From positions 15,943,095-16,007,094 of the forward strand of contig NC_134015.1 of the NCBI RefSeq assembly GCF_040712315.1: 64,000 nt of DNA, given 5' to 3'. Source of the DNA: Castanea sativa. Its lineage: Eukaryota; Streptophyta; Magnoliopsida; Fagales; Fagaceae. Position 1 is the stretch's first letter; every line of letters starts with the position of its first letter. Below are positions 60,110 through 64,000 of the stretch, one piece after another. A program made the translations under genes and the position numbers. The notes under the pieces are model-generated. The model was not told the origin of the DNA. It saw nothing but the letters and a program-made list of their open reading frames with translations, and made no database searches.

Positions 60110-60760
60110 CCAATAAAATTTGAGATTGTCCAAAGGTGTCATTGGATGACTAAAGCAGGTGTTTTCGTTGAGAACTGATCAAAGCGCCATAAGACACGCA
60201 TTTAATGCAGTGAGCCATTATGCACGTGTATATCATTGACCTAATCAATCACCTCACTCAGCCATTAGAGTTGTTACAAGAGCCATTAGAGACCATCATT
60301 TAAAGGCCTCCAATGGCTGATAAAGATAAAGATCTATATGACAGACCACCTCGAGAACCAAGAGAAGGCAGTCTCACCGACATATAACACAGCTCAAGTT
60401 ACTCCAATATATTACTATCTCTCTCTAATCATCATCTAACTTTATCATCAGAGGTTTTCATTTGGTCTGGTACCACGTTGTGATAAATCTTGAAAGAGAG
60501 AAACACCTTTGTTATTGTTTTGGAGGACTCTGAACTTGTTTCTTCTCATTCTGATTTCCCTTCTAGATGAACTTATCAGGCTAAATGAGTTTGGGTTTCA
60601 TTCATTTTTAGGTGCGTACTCTAGCGAATGTTTTTCAAACTCTAAGGTTCTTGGAAATGTAGCTCTACCATTCAATTCTTTACATCCGGACTGGAATCTA
60701 ACGGTCAAACACGACACCGGAATGGCATTGGCCCTGTAAGATCCAAACTCTCACGGCTAA
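60110..60760 (+). repeat. probable degenerate Ty3/gypsy LTR and leader
   Basis: The order 'TTTAAAGGCCTCCAATGGC ... ATCATCAGAGGTTTTCATTTGGTCTGGTACCAC' is like the 3' part of plant gypsy LTRs, and a gag relic follows downstream in the same orientation. Borders and PBS are not certain. Confidence 0.4.
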
Positions 60761-60789
60761 TGACTAGAAGAACTAACTAATCAAGAACG

Positions 60790-61765
60790 AAAGAACCTGA
60801 GGTAGCAATTACAACAAGGAGCAAAATTTCCCTTCACCAAGGAGGATTGTTCACAATAGGAATAATGAGACAAAGTCTAGAGCCACAGAGACTAGTCCGC
60901 AAAGAGAATGGCTCAAGGAGAGATAGAACAACCCGAGCGAAGGACTAGTGACGATCTCCTCGAGGAGCATAAGGGAAAGGAGATAGGACGAAGCTAAAAA
61001 GCACCATGAAAGAGAAAACAACCAAGAACTTAGACGGTATGGTAAAATTTACAAATTCTCCTTTCATTTCCAAGATCTTAGAATGTCCCTTGCCACCAAA
61101 ATTCCGTCTTCCACTTCAAGCTCGATTCACATGGACGGCTTGAAGGTAATCCGCCTGGATCACATAACTACCTTCAAGAAGACCCTTAGTTTACAAGCAG
61201 AACTTCCTAACGAAATTGTGTGTTGATCCTTATGTACAACTCTTAAATGAGCACCACGAATTTGGTTTAGCAAGCTAGCCCCGTCATTCATAGATGATTT
61301 CAAACAATTGGAACAATTCATTTTGTGCATCACTTCATTAGTGGATAGAGGCGGAAAAGACCGATGGATCATTTACTCATGATTAAACAAGGAGAAGACA
61401 ATCACTAAGAGCTTATGTGAAAACGATTCAACGGGAAGTGTTGGAAAGTGGATGAAGCTGAAGGAATGAAGTGGTATAGTTAACGACGTTCAAAGCAAGT
61501 TTGAAATTCAAGGATTTTGTGTTTGTACTAGCAAAAAGTCCCTCCGGCAACTAGGCCATTGTTGTTGAATGACCAGAAATACATGAATGTAGAAGATGCT
61601 CTGGCTGCGATCTAGAATAGAAGATACTACAAAAGGATAAGGAGGAGTACGAAAGAAGATCAAAAGGGGAGAAAGAGAGAGACGGAAAGATTATTCATCC
61701 AGCTTGATGATAGTGCCAAATTCAAAAATGACAAACCAAAAAGATGGTAAATTACACTCCTTTAG
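60790..61765 (+). pseudogene. Ty3/gypsy gag relic with many frameshifts
   Basis: Recognisable gag pieces in order: PKFRLP (61090), a DGLKV segment (61133), ITTFKKTLSLQAELPNEIVC (61167 on), IWFSKL-like sequence (61255), LTTFKASLKFKDFVFVLAKS (61480-61540), YMNVEDALAAI (61580-61613), and NYTPLV (61750). These match the retrotransposon gag domain and the linker before the zinc knuckle. Stops and shifts separate nearly every piece, and the sequence diverges after 61765. Confidence 0.7.
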
Positions 61766-62355
61766 TGAAGAGACACTTGAATTGGCTCATGAATCTTCTT
61801 CTTTTAATTTCTTCATCCTCTTTTTATTTAACTTAGTTTTTACATGCGAAGGAAGACAATTTTAGGACTCCAACGTCTGCATAAATTCATACAACACTTT
61901 AATTGTCTCAGGTGTTCAGAGTCCCCAATAGTTCCATCCTAGGGAAATTATTGCTCCCGGCGATGCTGTCTCTTAGTAACCACCGATCGATATGTCCGGG
62001 AGGGATAGTGTTAAGGGGGAGGAGCCATTATAAAGCCGCTTTTGGGTTTTGTTTTCTTCTTTCTCTAGGGTTTTAGGCATACTTGGGCATTTCCATACCA
62101 ACTCCATGGTACAACGTGCAGCTCACAATTTTCAATGTCCTAGGCTAGATTTGGCCTTTTCCTCTAGCAATCTTCTTCCATTTGGCTTTCCCTTTTAGCT
62201 CCTTGTTACCCTATAGGCTTGAGTCTTGGTTGTGGGCTTTTGCATAGAGCCTGCAGTGCTAACTTTAGTTTCCTTGGGCTTGTGATGATTCTTGGGCTTC
62301 ATTGTTTTAGGTAAATTATGACTAGCTCACGATTGAGAAATTGTCTTCACTTTCC
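61766..62355. other. no gene recognised
   Basis: Non-coding sequence after the gag relic. No LTR end identified. Confidence 0.4.
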
Positions 62356-62534
62356 ATTCCAAGTAGGGGTGTCAAATGGGTGGGTTTGGGTTGTTAAATA
62401 ATTGGGTTGGGTATATGAAACTCATTTATCTATTATTACCTATCTAATTAATTGCTTTTGATCCAAACCCAACTAACCTAATTATTTATGAGTAAACCCC
62501 AACTCACACAATTACCCAATCAAAATTTTCCAAA

Positions 62535-62775
62535 ATGTCTCTAAAACTTGAAAATGACCAAAAACACTCCTACAACACTCTAAAATTGCTAAAATACCTA
62601 AAACCATAAAATGACCAAAATCACCTCTGAATTTAAAAAATGACTGAAATACGCACTGAAATCTAAAAATGACCAAAAATGCTCATCAACTTTAAAAGTG
62701 ACAAAAATATCTTTAGAAACCTAAAAATAACAAAATATCTCTAAAACCAATAAAATGACCAAAATACCCCTATTT
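62535..62775. repeat. degenerate tandem repeat, about 30-35-bp unit
   Basis: Successive imperfect copies of CTAAAA...AAAATGACCAAAATACC. Preceded by GGGTTGGGTATATGAAACTC (62410), a motif often found next to this kind of array. Confidence 0.65.
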
Positions 62776-62955
62776 CCAAGGGTCTTGTAGGTGGCTTGAC
62801 TCACCATTAGCATAAAAGTTCCCAAGGTTGGTTTCCCTGCCATAAATTTCGCTTCTCACGAATGTCATCAAGGGATTAGAATATAGTACAATACCTATAA
62901 TTCATCTACTTCTCTATGGTAACATTTTTTACCTTAGAGGAAGGGCTAAAAGCCA

Positions 62956-62957
<2 letters not shown>

Positions 62958-63000
<43 letters not shown>
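62958..63000. repeat. (CT)n microsatellite
   Basis: About 21 uninterrupted CT units. The serine/leucine frame across it is spurious. Confidence 0.95.
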
Positions 63001-63003
<3 letters not shown>

Positions 63004-64000
63004 CTCAAACCAACCAAAACTTCAAAGCTTTATATCCTTATGAGTCCTTTTCTTCTTCTCCCTCCGATAAAAAACCATGCCTATCTCCCTCCATTCACTC
63101 CTTTCCTTCTTCTCATTTCTCCAAGCCCCTAAAACCCTTATGAGGACTAGCTCCTACCTTCTTCCCAAAAACCCCTAGATTCTAACCTTTATTGAAGAAA
63201 ATATATGTTCAATCTTCCAGCTTAAGTGGTAAGCATACAGCATGCAGTTGGTTCATGGAAAATAAAAAGAGGTAGTTGTGTGGGTAGGAAAAGAGGTAGT
63301 AGTGATGTACATCATTAGTGTAATTGGTGCAGCGATGTGTAACACAGAGTGGCCATCACAATGTTCAAGGGCAACTGCCGTCCCAATGTGCATCTAACAA
63401 GGTGCATTTCATCATCGCAGAGAAACTCAAGATCCAATAGTTACAACAAGGTGGAAAAGTGAAGGTATGGAGAAGACCTAAGGATGAGTCAATGCCACAT
63501 CACGAATCAAATAATCGATACAAAATCAAATGATGATGTAATTAGTGTACAACGTGATCTATATTAGTAGGTAGTTTCTATTATGTAACTAACTCCCTAA
63601 AAATCTAGGGAGGTAGTTATTTTTTTGTGTTTTGGCATTAGATTGTATATAAAGATAATATTCACATTAGATTCATTTCATTCATTCATAATCAATAAGA
63701 GACCAATTTTTATTTAGAGAGAGAGTCTAGAGAATTTTTACAACTAGCATGGATTACGACCCATTGTATAGAAACCCAGGCCTCCAAAAACCGTAGAAAA
63801 TCATAGTATGATACCTCTAGAAGGTCTATTCTCAAGAAAACCTTCAACCAAGAGCAAGTTATGTTCAACTGCAACCATCTTTGATGATCCCATTGCTAGT
63901 GAATTATGGTTGTGGAGGGATGGGGGAGTCCTGGTTTATGCCTTGAATTTGGAGAAGAGCAGGGTTCTGCCCGGTCCATGGTTTTCAAGCACGGTTAGTC
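63001..64000. other. no gene recognised; possible LTR-like end near 63560-63740
   Basis: TTGTATATAAAGATAA (63646) followed by AATCAATAAGAG (63692) could be promoter and poly-A signals of an LTR, but no terminus or PBS is convincing. Confidence 0.25.

Noticed and set aside
62916..63143. 75-codon frame with a long LS run
   Set aside because: It translates a (CT)n microsatellite.

Overview
The window looks like a stretch of nuclear chromosome from a woody eudicot. It is AT-rich, has long introns with GT-AG borders, and is dense in LTR retrotransposons, MITEs and microsatellites. The overall repeat flavour resembles Fagaceae or other Fagales, but that assignment is inference; no species is proven by the sequence.

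Only two host genes are clear, and they converge. A single-exon mitochondrial-type PPR protein lies at 32069-34021 (+) and resembles Arabidopsis At3g04750. An eight-exon gene for Mediator subunit MED14 (STRUWWELPETER, At3g04740 in Arabidopsis) lies at 36382-46976 (-). They are immediate neighbours in Arabidopsis too, so this is a conserved microsyntenic pair. As read here, MED14 carries two frame-breaking differences: an in-frame TAG at codon 11 and a one-base gain in exon 5. Every other frame and splice site fits. A small unlisted secreted-peptide candidate lies at 17214-17369 (+).

Layout. 1-4659: 5' half of a decayed Ty1/copia element on the minus strand, with its 1.4-kb LTR. 4660-7450: degenerate repeats. 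7453-16520: a partial, older duplicate of the region upstream of the PPR gene, ending in a truncated PPR start. It is interrupted by a complete 5-kb gag-only copia-like element (8119-13170). 16900-20500: small peptide, a Harbinger-like non-autonomous element and a 358-bp tandem duplication. 20777-23869: a young non-autonomous LTR element with 692-bp LTRs, a perfect 5-bp target duplication and two internal tandem arrays built around one short inverted repeat. 24276-30100: MITEs and a two-to-threefold duplicated block leading into the PPR promoter. 30558-46976: the two genes. 47400-64000: gene-poor, with hAT-, SINE- and Harbinger-like relics, a microsatellite palindrome and a Ty3/gypsy gag relic.

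Apart from the PPR-MED14 pair, the genes do not form a pathway. The structural story is duplication of the PPR 5' region, failure of the second copy, and heavy later transposon insertion. I saw no tRNA, rRNA or CRISPR array.
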